Source of the DNA: Tubulanus polymorphus
Lineage: Eukaryota > Nemertea > Palaeonemertea > Tubulaniformes > Tubulanidae
Reading direction: 5' to 3'
Assembly (NCBI RefSeq): GCF_964204645.1
Contig: NC_134031.1
Coordinates: forward strand, 1,674,001 to 1,738,000
DNA length: 64,000 bases
A program made the translations under genes and the position numbers. The notes under the pieces are model-generated. The model worked only from the letters and a program-made list of their open reading frames with translations, ran no database searches and was not told where the DNA came from. The stretch's first letter is position 1. Every line of letters begins with the position of its first letter. Positions 37,501 to 47,678 of this stretch are shown piece by piece.

Positions 37501-40500
37501 AAATCTTGTTTTTAAACTTCATGTATAAAGTGTCACAACTTACGACAATCAGATTCCACATTTTTGCAGCCTGAGCGACGAACGTTGACACGAGGCTACA
37601 TCCCGGTCCGAGGAACATTATCTTCGACGGTTTCTTATAAACGAGTTCATACATAACCTTCGTACCGAGACCAGCGCTACACTGTTAAAATACACACATA
37701 TCAGAATATTAGATTGAGATGAGAAGAAAATACAATATCCGTGTATGATGAATAAAAGTGAGAAATCCCACAATAAAAACGACCAACTTGAATAAGAGTA
37801 AATATATTTATGCAACATTTCGGCTAAAGACTATTAGCCATCATCACAGCGTTCCAGTATCAACGACGGATCTAGGATAAAAGGGTCGAGAGATTTAACG
37901 AAGGGCCCGGATGCCAATGAAATGCGAGCCCTCATGGTAATAGTCTCCAGAATTAGGACAATCAAAGATATTCTGGGAAAAATTACATTTTTTATATGAA
38001 TTTTCATTGGAAATGCCTTTACTATTCCCTAATTCTAGCCTAGTTTGAGAGGGTTAATGTGTCATGTAAGTGTTGGAGGGAGAAGGGTCTTGTTGATTAG
38101 GTCGTATGCGTCCAATCAAGTGAGTTAATGATGAATGTCTGAAACTCAAAATCAATGTCATTAGATATGAATGCTGTCAGTGCTGTCCTTCTGTCTATCC
38201 AGGGTAAACATAATTCACCTTGACACTAGTGAACTAATGAAATTACCTCGACACAGAACAGGCATACTCAACAGTTTGCGAAAATGAGCACATTCAGCAT
38301 AATAATCTTATCACTTTTAAGCCAAAATCATTTTACTGGGGCTTTATAAATATGCCTCAGAGACATGTTCGTTAATCTGCACGTCTGCTGAGGAAGACAG
38401 GCACCACACGATACTGTCATTTTCTGCAAGCGAAGTCTGTCAAGTGTGATCTTCCGTAAGATAATTTCTTTGAACGAGAGACACAGACAGATGTGTCATA
38501 GTTGAAAAACTCTCTTCCTCCCCTACTCCCACTCCCTCTGCTTCTGTATCTGCCTCTCTCATTCCCAATCCCGCTGTCTCAGCCTCTGCTTCTCCCACTC
38601 CCTCTGTCTCAGCCTCTGCCACTCCCTCTGCCTCTGCCTCTGCCTCTGCCTCTGCCTCTGCCTCTGTCTCAGCCACTCCCTCTCCCTCTGCCTCTTCCCT
38701 CTCCCACTGCCTCTCCCTCTGTCTCAGCCTCTGCCTCTCCCACTCCCTCTGTGTATCTGCCTCTCTCTCCCACTCCCTCTGTCTCTGCATCTCCCACTCC
38801 CTCTGCCTCTCTCATTCCCTCTGCCTCTGCCTCTCCCACTCCCTCTGTGTATCTGCCTCTCTCTCCCACTCCCTCTGTCTCTGCATCTCCCACTCCCTCT
38901 GCCTCTCTCATTCCCTCTGCCTCTCTGCTATGTTATGCTTGAGTTCACATCGATCAATTTGTTCAAATCAGTTTATTACGATGGTGAGAGATATTTTCAT
39001 GAGGTTCTTTATGATTGCTGCGCGACCAGACCACCGAGTCTACTGTATAGATTATTGATAAACCAGAGATTAATATCTCATTGAGAGCAGGGGGTTTAGG
39101 GAGCTCAGGGGGGGGGGGGGTTCAGGGGGATTCAACAGTATCTCACACACACTCATGTTGATATTTTCAGGTAATTTGATATATCTCTTCTCTTCAATCA
39201 AATCAACACTGTTTCCTCTTCAATAGTTTCCTGTGCTTCTTTTCTTGGTTCACTTCTTTCTAGTCTCACCTCCTCCTGATTCATCTGACAACAAAGTCTC
39301 CCGCATTTTTCAGGCTAATTCATTTAAATGTAAAATTCCTTATATCGTAAAACATAAAGAGTATATTTGATACCATTAAGGGTATAGGATTGGTTGTAGA
39401 TAGAAATATGTCAGTAACAGGTCGAATAGGCGAACTATGGGATAAAGCTTTCATTGAGTTGTAGCTCATTATGCTGTCTCGGTATCTGGACTTCCCGTAA
39501 AACTCAGCGCTGATAAACAGAAATAATGTTTCATTCGATGAAATGAGGCATAGTTAATGAACAACTGAGTAGATGTAATGGCTATTAACCCGGCCGTGCA
39601 ACGGAAACAATCTTTTCTGCACTGGTGAGTTGGCAGCAGTGAACCAATACCGATACAACGCTCTACACACCGATACCGATACAACGCTCTACACACCAAT
39701 ACCGATACAACACTCTACACACCAATACCGATACAACACTCTACACACCGATACCGATACAACGCTCTACACACCAATACCGATACAACACTCTACACAA
39801 TGATACCGATACAACGCTCTACACACCGATACCGATACAACGCTCTACACACCAATAACGATACAACGCTCTACACACCAATACCGATACAACACTCTAT
39901 ACACCAATACCGATACAACACTCTACACACCAATACCGATATAACGCTCTACACACCAATACCGATACAACACTCTACACACCAATACCGATACACACAA
40001 GACAATCTTTGATAAACGAAAATTTATCATCCCAACACACAGGCCTAATACTGAAGAAATTTTTTTTCTTTGAGCTAATAGTTTATTCAACGTTTTCACT
40101 ACACCGGTCTTACAAATCATCTTTAGAAATACTGAACTAGTTGACGTTGAAACATTGAATAAACTTCACTAACTCAAGGAATACAGTATTCCTGAAACGA
40201 CTATCAGGATATGGTTGAAACGTAAAATGAAATACTAGCTCAAGGAGACTCTTTAATCAATATCTAACGTACATTTTATATTTTCTGGACATTATTTTCC
40301 AATCACGGTAACAACACAACACCATGACAACCACAATGATTTCACATTTAACCGCGAGAATCCCTCACAAAGTCTATACAACAAAATATCGACATCGAAA
40401 AATGAGCATCTCAGGAACAGTTGCACAATCTAGGCTAAGGGTTAGACCCACAGACATTACGATCAACTGTGAAGGACCCAAGAACCAGAAGGCTCCAGAG

Positions 40501-43337
40501 ATCAATCTAACATCTTTAAAACTAAACGTCATTTTTTGACTTAAGTCGCATGTGCAGCTCTCTATACATCTTCCACATCTCAATAATTCTTAAATTGTGA
40601 TGATGTTTACAAGGAATGAGAGATGATATCAACTCACCGTTCAAGTTAAACAAGCAACTGCAAGAATTTTTCTACATATCACATCATCGTTCTCCTCGTT
40701 ATTTACCAGATATAATATGGAGGACTCCGGTCTCCGGTCAATATATTCATATGAAATTCAATGATGTGCTATTGTACAGTGACAGACCTGAGGGGTAAAT
40801 ATCGGCTATATCTACATGAGTCGAGATGTATTACAGCTCAGCCTGTATTACGTCTTTTCACTTTCATCTGCATAGATCTAGATGACATGAAGGTAGATAG
40901 ATACTGCCGAGGGTAAACGACAACCATCTTCATCGATATCAAATCCTTTTGACTGAGGCGTAGCTTTAAACGTAATTGAGCTAGACAATTACCAACCGTC
41001 CTTTTGTTTCATCTGTTTCAAATGAATAGATAAGAGCTGCAGCCCTGGTAGAATATCAGACCTGACTCTAGTAACTTCCTTCTCAAAAACGAGGACAATA
41101 ATGTATCAGACACAACGTACTGGTTGTGCATGCCATGATGATACCATAATATCAAGAGTCAATTCAGCATCCTGCCGTCTGCACGCTAGAGAGATGAGAC
41201 TTATGAAATCTTCTAAGCTGCCTTATCACCATATTGATTTTTATAAAATACAATTTCTTGAACAATGAGATTCATCCATTCCAGATATTTGGATCTATCA
41301 ACTTCAGCCTGATAGCGACCAATATGTAATGGGGGAGATACTATAAGCACTGTAAACCATATTTTCATCGTCTGCTAACAATTTAATCAATTATTCATAA
41401 AGAAGATAAATACAGACAGTGTGAATACAGACAGTGTGAATACAGACAGTGTGAATACAGACAGTGTGAATACAGACAGTGTGAATACAGACAGTGTGAA
41501 TACAGACAGTGTGAATACAGACAGTGTGAATACAGACAGTGTGAATACAGACAGTGTGAATACAGACAGTGTGAATACAGACAGTGTGAATACAGACAGT
41601 GTGAATACAGACAGTGTGAATACAGACAGTGTGAATACAGACAGTGTGAATACAGACAGTGTGAATACAGACAGTGTGAATACAGACAGTGTGAATACAG
41701 ACAATGTGAATACAGACAGTGTGAATACAGACAGTGTGAATACAGACAGTGTGAATACAGACAGTGTGAATACAGACAGTGTGAATACAGACAGTGTGAA
41801 TACAGACAGTGTGAATACAGACAGTGTGAATACAGACAGTGTGAATACAGACAGTGTGAATACAGACAGTGCGTTTTGTTTCTAAAGTATTGATTTTCTC
41901 TTTGGTGAGAATAAACTGATTGTTCATCTCGAATATTCAACGGTTATGAAATTCTCTACTGCTCATCGTCGTGTCACTGCGTACGTTGAGGTAATAACAA
42001 ACACCGACTGCAACCGACCGTGGTTTTTATCGTGAACATTGATTAAAGATCTGCGCTGCGTGTGAGAAAGTCGTTCCAGAATTTAAATAGGATTTTCTCT
42101 AGTGATCGATGATGCAGATGTGTTTAGATGATGCTGTCGTATGTGTGGGGGATGTGGGGGATGTGGGGGAGTGGGGATAACAAAATGAATGAAACTAATC
42201 AACTATGCGTTCACGGTGTGAGGGATGGGAGGGGGGGGGTGTTTGCAAATTAATCAAATCATTTATGGTAATATTTGCATAAAAGGTGAAAATAACAACT
42301 TTAGAGTTTAATGGAGATCTCACGTCAGAAAGATCGACTTTCATGAAAAATAATGATAATATTAAACCCTTTTGCTGTGTATACACTCGCACTGCCCAAT
42401 GTGTACTGCATTTTCTGAAAAAAATTCCTAATTTTCAATTTTATTTCGTGGGCCTACAAAATTGTCATGCATTTACTTCACTACTGTTTGTAGTTTGAGC
42501 TGAAAATCAATCGGTGCATGATGTTTACAAAGTCATGAGCAGCAAAAGGGTTAAAGTACAGCCAGATGATACAACTGCATCATACATACAGGCCTATTAT
42601 CTGCTTTAAATAATTTCGACGCCAAACTGCAAATTCTAAATGATGAAGACTTTTTACATTACTAGTCCTAACACAACACCAGTTCTAATTGGAGAAGTGC
42701 TAGGATAAAAAAAAGATCTTCAATATTCTTCCTCCCTCCCCAGCTGGACTTGCATTAGGCCTATCAAAACTTCAGCTTAAGTCGTCATGGTTGGGATTTG
42801 ATCACTTATCCAAATCATGACTTTGCTAAGAAAATTAATTAGAAATAAAAAATTGGGACTTAGAACTAGGGATGACTTTCAGTAGTTCTCCGAATGATGA
42901 CTTACAACACTAAGTAAGTAGCTTCATTTCATCAGGTAGGCTAAAAACTAAGTAGTCTGAATTGGAAAAAAAGTTTTTGAAAAGAGACAATGAACAGTGA
43001 TGTGATCGCTTTAATAATATACAGATGATGACTCAAGTGAGATTGACTGTCTATAGACTATACATAAAAGACCTCAAATAAAAGATTTAAAGAAAAAAAT
43101 AAGCAGACTTCCTACCTGACTATCATTGTAAACCATTTCTAATCTATATTCCGGTAATATATCAGTTTGATTATTGATATCATCCAATGCTAGTAGAGCT
43201 GATGGTAAACAGCCCTGTCCGCCGGCCCATGATCCGGTCATCGGGAATATTCCACCGACGTATAACGTCTTTTCTTTATAACCAACATTGAGTCCGATTA
43301 TAACGAAAATGACAATCGCTTGACTGAAGTAGATCAT
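28533..43337 (-). CDS. GABBR1: Metabotropic GABA-B receptor subunit 1
   Basis: Sixteen coding exons: 43116-43337, 37544-37681, 36878-37048, 36444-36545, 35841-35906, 35448-35639, 34909-35042, 34697-34802, 34478-34619, 33809-33959, 33599-33731, 33086-33193, 30645-30849, 30207-30334, 29363-29629, 28533-28859. All phases agree, giving 863 residues. A signal peptide is followed directly by the Venus flytrap domain ([19 protein letters not shown]). Residues that bind GABA in subunit 1 appear in place: [65 protein letters not shown]. Seven transmembrane helices follow (exons 10-15), then a coiled coil ([17 protein letters not shown]) that in vertebrates pairs with subunit 2. The tail has five Gln and an RVR tripeptide, but no RSRR. 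Sushi repeats are absent, as in mammalian isoform 1b. The first visible exon begins at an acceptor, so a 5' untranslated exon lies upstream. Confidence 0.95.
30084..30140. repeat. Near-perfect 57-base hairpin
   Basis: Two 26-base arms (GTAGTACCTACGAGTAATTA... and its complement) differ at one position and flank a 5-base loop. It lies in the GABBR1 intron between the exons at 30207 and 29629. Confidence 0.85.
31525..31727. repeat. Foldback element, family E (GAAGATGACT..TAGGATATAG)
   Basis: The left arm (TCTATATCCTAATAGTCATC) and right arm (GATGACTGTTAGGATATAG) are inverted complements over about 60 bases with mismatches. Single arms recur at 34120-34210 and 40187-40245 with the CGAAACGT motif. 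It lies in the large GABBR1 intron between exons 12 and 13. Confidence 0.6.
31877..31900. repeat. (TA)n microsatellite
   Basis: A run of about 20 alternating AT bases in a GABBR1 intron. Confidence 0.85.
35941..36020. repeat. (GA)n purine tract
   Basis: GAGA repeats interrupted by GAGTGA units lie just upstream (minus strand) of the GABBR1 exon starting at 35906. Confidence 0.9.
38518..38932. repeat. Pyrimidine-rich minisatellite, CCTCTG/CCCACTCCCTCTG units
   Basis: Hexamer runs (CCTCTG) give way to two copies of a block of about 100 bases near 38729-38930. It has long open frames on both strands, but these are a by-product of the repeat. It lies in GABBR1 coding intron 1. Confidence 0.9.
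39646..39998. repeat. 26-base minisatellite, about 13 copies
   Basis: The unit is close to CTCTACACACCAATACCGAT plus ACAACA, with variants (GATACC for AATACC, AACG for CCG). It lies in GABBR1 coding intron 1. Confidence 0.95.
41408..41872. repeat. 15-base minisatellite, about 31 copies
   Basis: The unit AATACAGACAGTGTG is repeated almost without change; one copy at 41703 has ACAATG. Because the unit is a multiple of three and lacks stops, several frames stay open. It lies in GABBR1 coding intron 1. Confidence 0.98.
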
Positions 43338-44349
43338 TGTGACTGAATCAGACTCCTGGAGACGAGCAAACTGAAATATAATCAACAGATTATTTGTAAT
43401 TCTGAATCGAAAATAAAAAGATTGTACTGTCTGAAATTAAATCTGATGCTTTTTTGCAGTAGCATGAGCCTAAACCACTAAATAATAATTTTGTTTATGA
43501 GCAGACAGCAAGAATTTGAATGATTTAGAGATTCAATCATTGTTACAAAGGAAAAACAGTCTAAAGAGATTCGATATTAGGTTAGCATTTTAACATATTG
43601 TAAGGATATGATAGGGAGAATGGGGGAGAAGTCGAGAGATGGGGTGTTCGGGGATGTTCGGACGGGTCAGGAGAAGTGACATTTCGGATGAATCTTGTCC
43701 TAAAAATTCATTATTCGTTACATTTCAGAGGATGAAACCAGTTTTAAATTTAACTTACGACATTTATTTATAAACAGAGCTTTGTTAAATCATGTATAAA
43801 TAATCCATCAGTCAGTGAAACTGGATTTTGTACCCGATTTCTCGCGCAGATCGGGCAAGATTAAAATCACTGTGTGAAATACGTCATCGATTTATGCGCA
43901 CACACTCAGTGCTAAAACGCGGATGCGGACTTGTAAATCCTTATCCTGCGTATTCCATTATCCGAAGTGTGGAGAATAAATTCAATTCAATTAAATTTTA
44001 TTCAAAAAGTTCCAGCGTCCAATTTCACTAGTTTTTACATGTCTTATACCGTTAGATTCGAATGCAATTCGATCATTTAGTAAGATTTAATATATTTCTT
44101 CATGTCAGTTATTTAAAACTAGATTTTAGTTGCGTTAATTCAAAAGAATATGGTTTTATCGTCGATAGCACACTGAATCAATTCAACCAAATACAATTAT
44201 ATTGTACATTTTTACGTACACGCCTGTAAATAAGATGAGACATGGCTTACTTTATCCAGGAATGAGGGTAGGGTAAAAACGGGTGTTTGCTAGGTATTCT
44301 TCCAATAATTGTTCATTTTCTCTGGTGTAGGGGGAGATATATTCAAAAA
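43338..44349. promoter_or_regulatory. Region between divergent GABBR1 and synthetase-like gene starts
   Basis: The GABBR1 initiator exon extends to an acceptor at about 43376, so GABBR1 must have an untranslated exon further upstream that I could not place. No TATA box or clear motif was found near the 44350 start. A purine-rich GGGGGAGAAG stretch lies near 43620. Confidence 0.35.
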
Positions 44350-47063
44350 ATGTCTGCGTCGGCGTTCCTCAATTTGCGCCCTTCGGCTTCTTGTCGTTGG
44401 CTTCCACATCATCTCTTGAGAACAAGATGCCTCCAACTCCAGCAGCAGCCTCACCTTCAGAGTCGATATAAATCCAGCACATCAAACTCAGCATCTCGGC
44501 CTTCACCATCGCCGTATGAAGCAAAATCGGCTTTATTTGTTAGTAATGAAATTGCACAAGCGACACTAAGCAGTAACCTTCAACTAGATCTCGGACTCGA
44601 AAACAGGATCAATGAACTAGAAACCTTAGAAAGAAATGTAAAACGAAGAAAACTGACAATTGATTTAGTTTCTTTTGTAAGTATATTGTTTCCTTTGTAA
44701 GTAAATTCTGTAGTATCTTGATTATTTTTTGTAAGTACATGTAGGCTATCTGGTATCGAAATGAAGTGTCTACAGGATGTTGTACTTCAAGCAGAAACGA
44801 TCATTTCTTTTTTGTAGGAAAAATCTTATCGGAATTACTGCGAATTGAACTCGAAACTGAATAAACTGAATGAAAACAGAAAAACTGTGGCGAAGAAAAT
44901 GGGAGAATTAAAGAAAGACAAGGTAAACAAAATATTCCATGTTTTTCCTTAAAGTAATATTGACAGAAATGTTTTAATTTCGATCAATAGATGAATGTAG
45001 AAGTCAAAAAGAAGTTGATCGCAAAAGGAAAGTCTTTGAAAGAACAGCACAAGTTACTGTCGGTGAGTAAGCCTTCAATCTTTGTGACTTTACTTCATCA
45101 AATTTCTAACACATTTAGCTATCGGGTCTGTGGATGTTTTGTAGAAGGAATATTGGGAAATAGAAGAGAAAGTGATGTTAACTGCCCTAAATCTACCGAA
45201 TGTATTGAGTAAGAATTCGGTAAGTTCTCCCAGCAGTTTTACAGCCCCTACTGAATGACAAACTAAACCAGCTTAAATTTGTTGTATTTATATTTTGACA
45301 GCCCGATACTGATGAAGTCATTCGCAATTTTGGAGATGATTTCATCTCGCATCAAACATCTGTATGTCTTAATCATGCCGAACTATGTGAAGAAAGAAAC
45401 TTATTGAAATTTTGGTAAGTCTTCTGAATAGGAGAGCATCTATTTTACGTAATAAAATCATATATACCAATGAATAAATTTTCTGATTTTAACAGTAAGT
45501 TTAGCCCTGGAGGATACTATATGCGAGGTGAATTAGCCGTTATGGAGCTATCCATCTTGGAATTGATGAGGAATGAAATGGATAATCACAGTTTCACAAG
45601 TATGATTTGTCCGAATATGTTTCGTACTCTGGTCATCGTAAGTTACAAGACTCGTCAGAAAAGTTAAAATTTCCTTTTGCTCGCAAACATTTACATTTAA
45701 CGTTACATTCATACATTTATTGGTTTATTCCACAGGAAGCAAGCGGGCATAAATTGTCAGATCCGAAAGATGTATTCATCTTAGAATCTAAGAATGCTGA
45801 TTTGAGCAGTAAATATGAAAACTTATTCCATTTATGTGGAGCTTCTTTGTCATCATTCTCAGGTATGTTTTAATTTCATATCTTAGTGAACATTCAAGAT
45901 ATTTCAGTCCAGGTTCTTACAGATCAGGGAATTCTCAATTCATATTTCCCTGCAGAGAAAGTCAGAGAATTCTGGAAATGGAATTTTTGGTGAACCTCTT
46001 GATAAGAAACAGCCCCACTGAGGATATCTTATAATTTAATCAGAATTTTTGGTCAAGAATATCAGTATTTTGGATTCCCTTATCTAAAATAAAGATTCAG
46101 TCATGTTATTTCAGCCTATTTAACAAAGATGAGTTTACGAAAAGAACAACTACCAATGCGTGCCTACACTCAGGGTAGAAGTTACTCACCAGGTATGAAC
46201 GAAGTCCTAGGCTTAAACTAAGTTTTCTATATAGATACAAATACCATGAAATATTTATTACAGTTTCAGATGAAGATCTTAATAAAGAATCTCTGATCAA
46301 TGTTCAACAGGAATCAACAGTACGTAACAAAACCATATTTCGCTTAATATCAATCTCCACTGGTGAAGTATTCTCAAAAATGATTACATTTACAGATCCA
46401 TGTCTGTGTCGCGTGTGAAACTGGGGAAGAAACAGACTCGGAATTCGAACAATTAGTCGAAAAAATGTGGAATATTTATACAAAATTTCAGTTACCTATC
46501 AGGTAAAAACAGTCAATAGAAACTGCATGGATTTCTGAATGTGAAAATACATTGATTTTCTATTGTTTGTAGGTTGGTTAATGTATCGGCGCAGAACTTA
46601 CGATCCTGTGAATATGAGAGGCGTAATATCGATGTTTGGATACCGAGTATCAATAGTTATATTACTATTGCTTACTTAGCTAATTATAGAGATTTTATCA
46701 GTAGAAGATTGACGATTACTAGTTCACCAAACAAACTTCATTTAAACATCGTAAGTATTTTAATATCCGCTAGTTCTAGAAGTCTCAAGGGAATTTAACC
46801 AAAGTCTAGTTATATAACAGGACAGACTTTTCTTCGAGCTTTGAAACAATGATTATTCATCATTTTCAGATTCATGGTAAACTGGTGTCAGTTCCGAAAC
46901 TTCTTGCTGCAATCATCGAAAACTATGAACAGGTATTTACATTCATATCTAGTTGTGAAGCTAGAAGACTCTTCACGCTCATTATAACTGTAAATTGTTT
47001 CAGATCGATCCGAAAAAGTTACAGATACCTGAAGTATTAAACAGAAGCTCATTAAACTCATGA
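44350..47063 (+). CDS. Seryl-tRNA synthetase-like protein, catalytically decayed (SLIMP type)
   Basis: Thirteen exons: 44350-44676, 44818-44922, 44991-45062, 45145-45219, 45302-45414, 45496-45637, 45736-45862, 46115-46192, 46264-46319, 46396-46502, 46573-46750, 46870-46932, 47004-47063, encoding 500 residues. The Arg-rich, acid-poor N-terminus suggests mitochondrial import. A Lys/Glu-rich coiled-coil arm follows, as in the tRNA-binding arm of SerRS. The class II core is recognisable by order: LPMRAYTQGRSYSP (motif 2 position), SCEYERRNIDVWIPS, then FISRRLTI, HGKLVSVPKLLAAIIENYEQ and LQIPEVL. Expected active-site residues are missing: GRxFRxE has become GRSYSP, and the serine-binding ExSSCSNCxDFQ has become TIAYLANYRDFIS. 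It is therefore probably not an aminoacylating enzyme. This pattern matches SLIMP of insects, an essential mitochondrial SerRS paralogue. AATAAA lies at 47094. Confidence 0.85.
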
Positions 47064-47678
47064 CACACGAAAATTGTGGAAATCTATGTGTAAAATAAAT
47101 TATTATCTATTATGAATATGAATGGAATTTATCAATTTGGTTCTCAGCTCATTAGCTATATTCAGATAAGTCAAAAAGTAACACTTTTCTGCACTTTTTG
47201 ACATTTTTGGTGAAAAATAAGCACAAATCAGTGCTTTAACAATTTTTTCTGAAAATTAGCACGAAGTAGACTCACTAAAAACCATATGACTATAAGGCTT
47301 AGAACAATCAGCAAAGAAAATGAACTATGAAGTTTCTACATGTTGATTGATGTGCCCACACACAAATATATTTTACTTTTAATACAAAAACTTACATTTC
47401 ATGTTTACAAATATTTACATCGTAAGATTTCATTTTTGAGTGACAATTAAAATTTGCTTGATGAAGTTTCAGGACTCGGAAGATCGGGTCAAGCTTTAAG
47501 CTGATCTTCTATCAAATTAAGAAAAACTAACTACTTTTAGTTGAACATAGGTTTGGAATTAAGCCTGAACGAACCCTTGAAATATTCACAGAGGGACACT
47601 TCCGTTGTTGGCTTGCGAGTTTGAAATGTTTTTTATAGAATGACTAGTCGATAATGTTCGCTGCTAATGAAGCCGCCA
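47064..47678. other. Convergent 3' ends
   Basis: The stretch holds the 3' untranslated regions of the synthetase-like gene (plus) and RABGGTB (minus). No exon is supported. Confidence 0.55.

Noticed and set aside
38440-38942. Proline/leucine/serine-rich and Arg/Glu-rich open frames on both strands
   Set aside because: They arise from the pyrimidine-rich minisatellite; opposite strands are both open only because of the repeat.
39111-39120. Ten-base G run as a functional G-quadruplex
   Set aside because: A single G run without further spaced runs; may be a sequencing-sensitive homopolymer.
39469-40120. Open frames over the CTCTACACACCAATACCGAT array
   Set aside because: They are a by-product of a 26-base tandem repeat that shifts frame each unit.
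41387-41940. Long overlapping open frames encoding NTDSV, CIHTV, VFTLS and HCLYS pentapeptide repeats
   Set aside because: They are the frames of a 15-base minisatellite inside a GABBR1 intron, with no splice signals or signal peptide.
44287-44349. Upstream extension of the synthetase-like protein
   Set aside because: It begins at a non-ATG codon, and the ATG at 44350 starts an Arg-rich leader.
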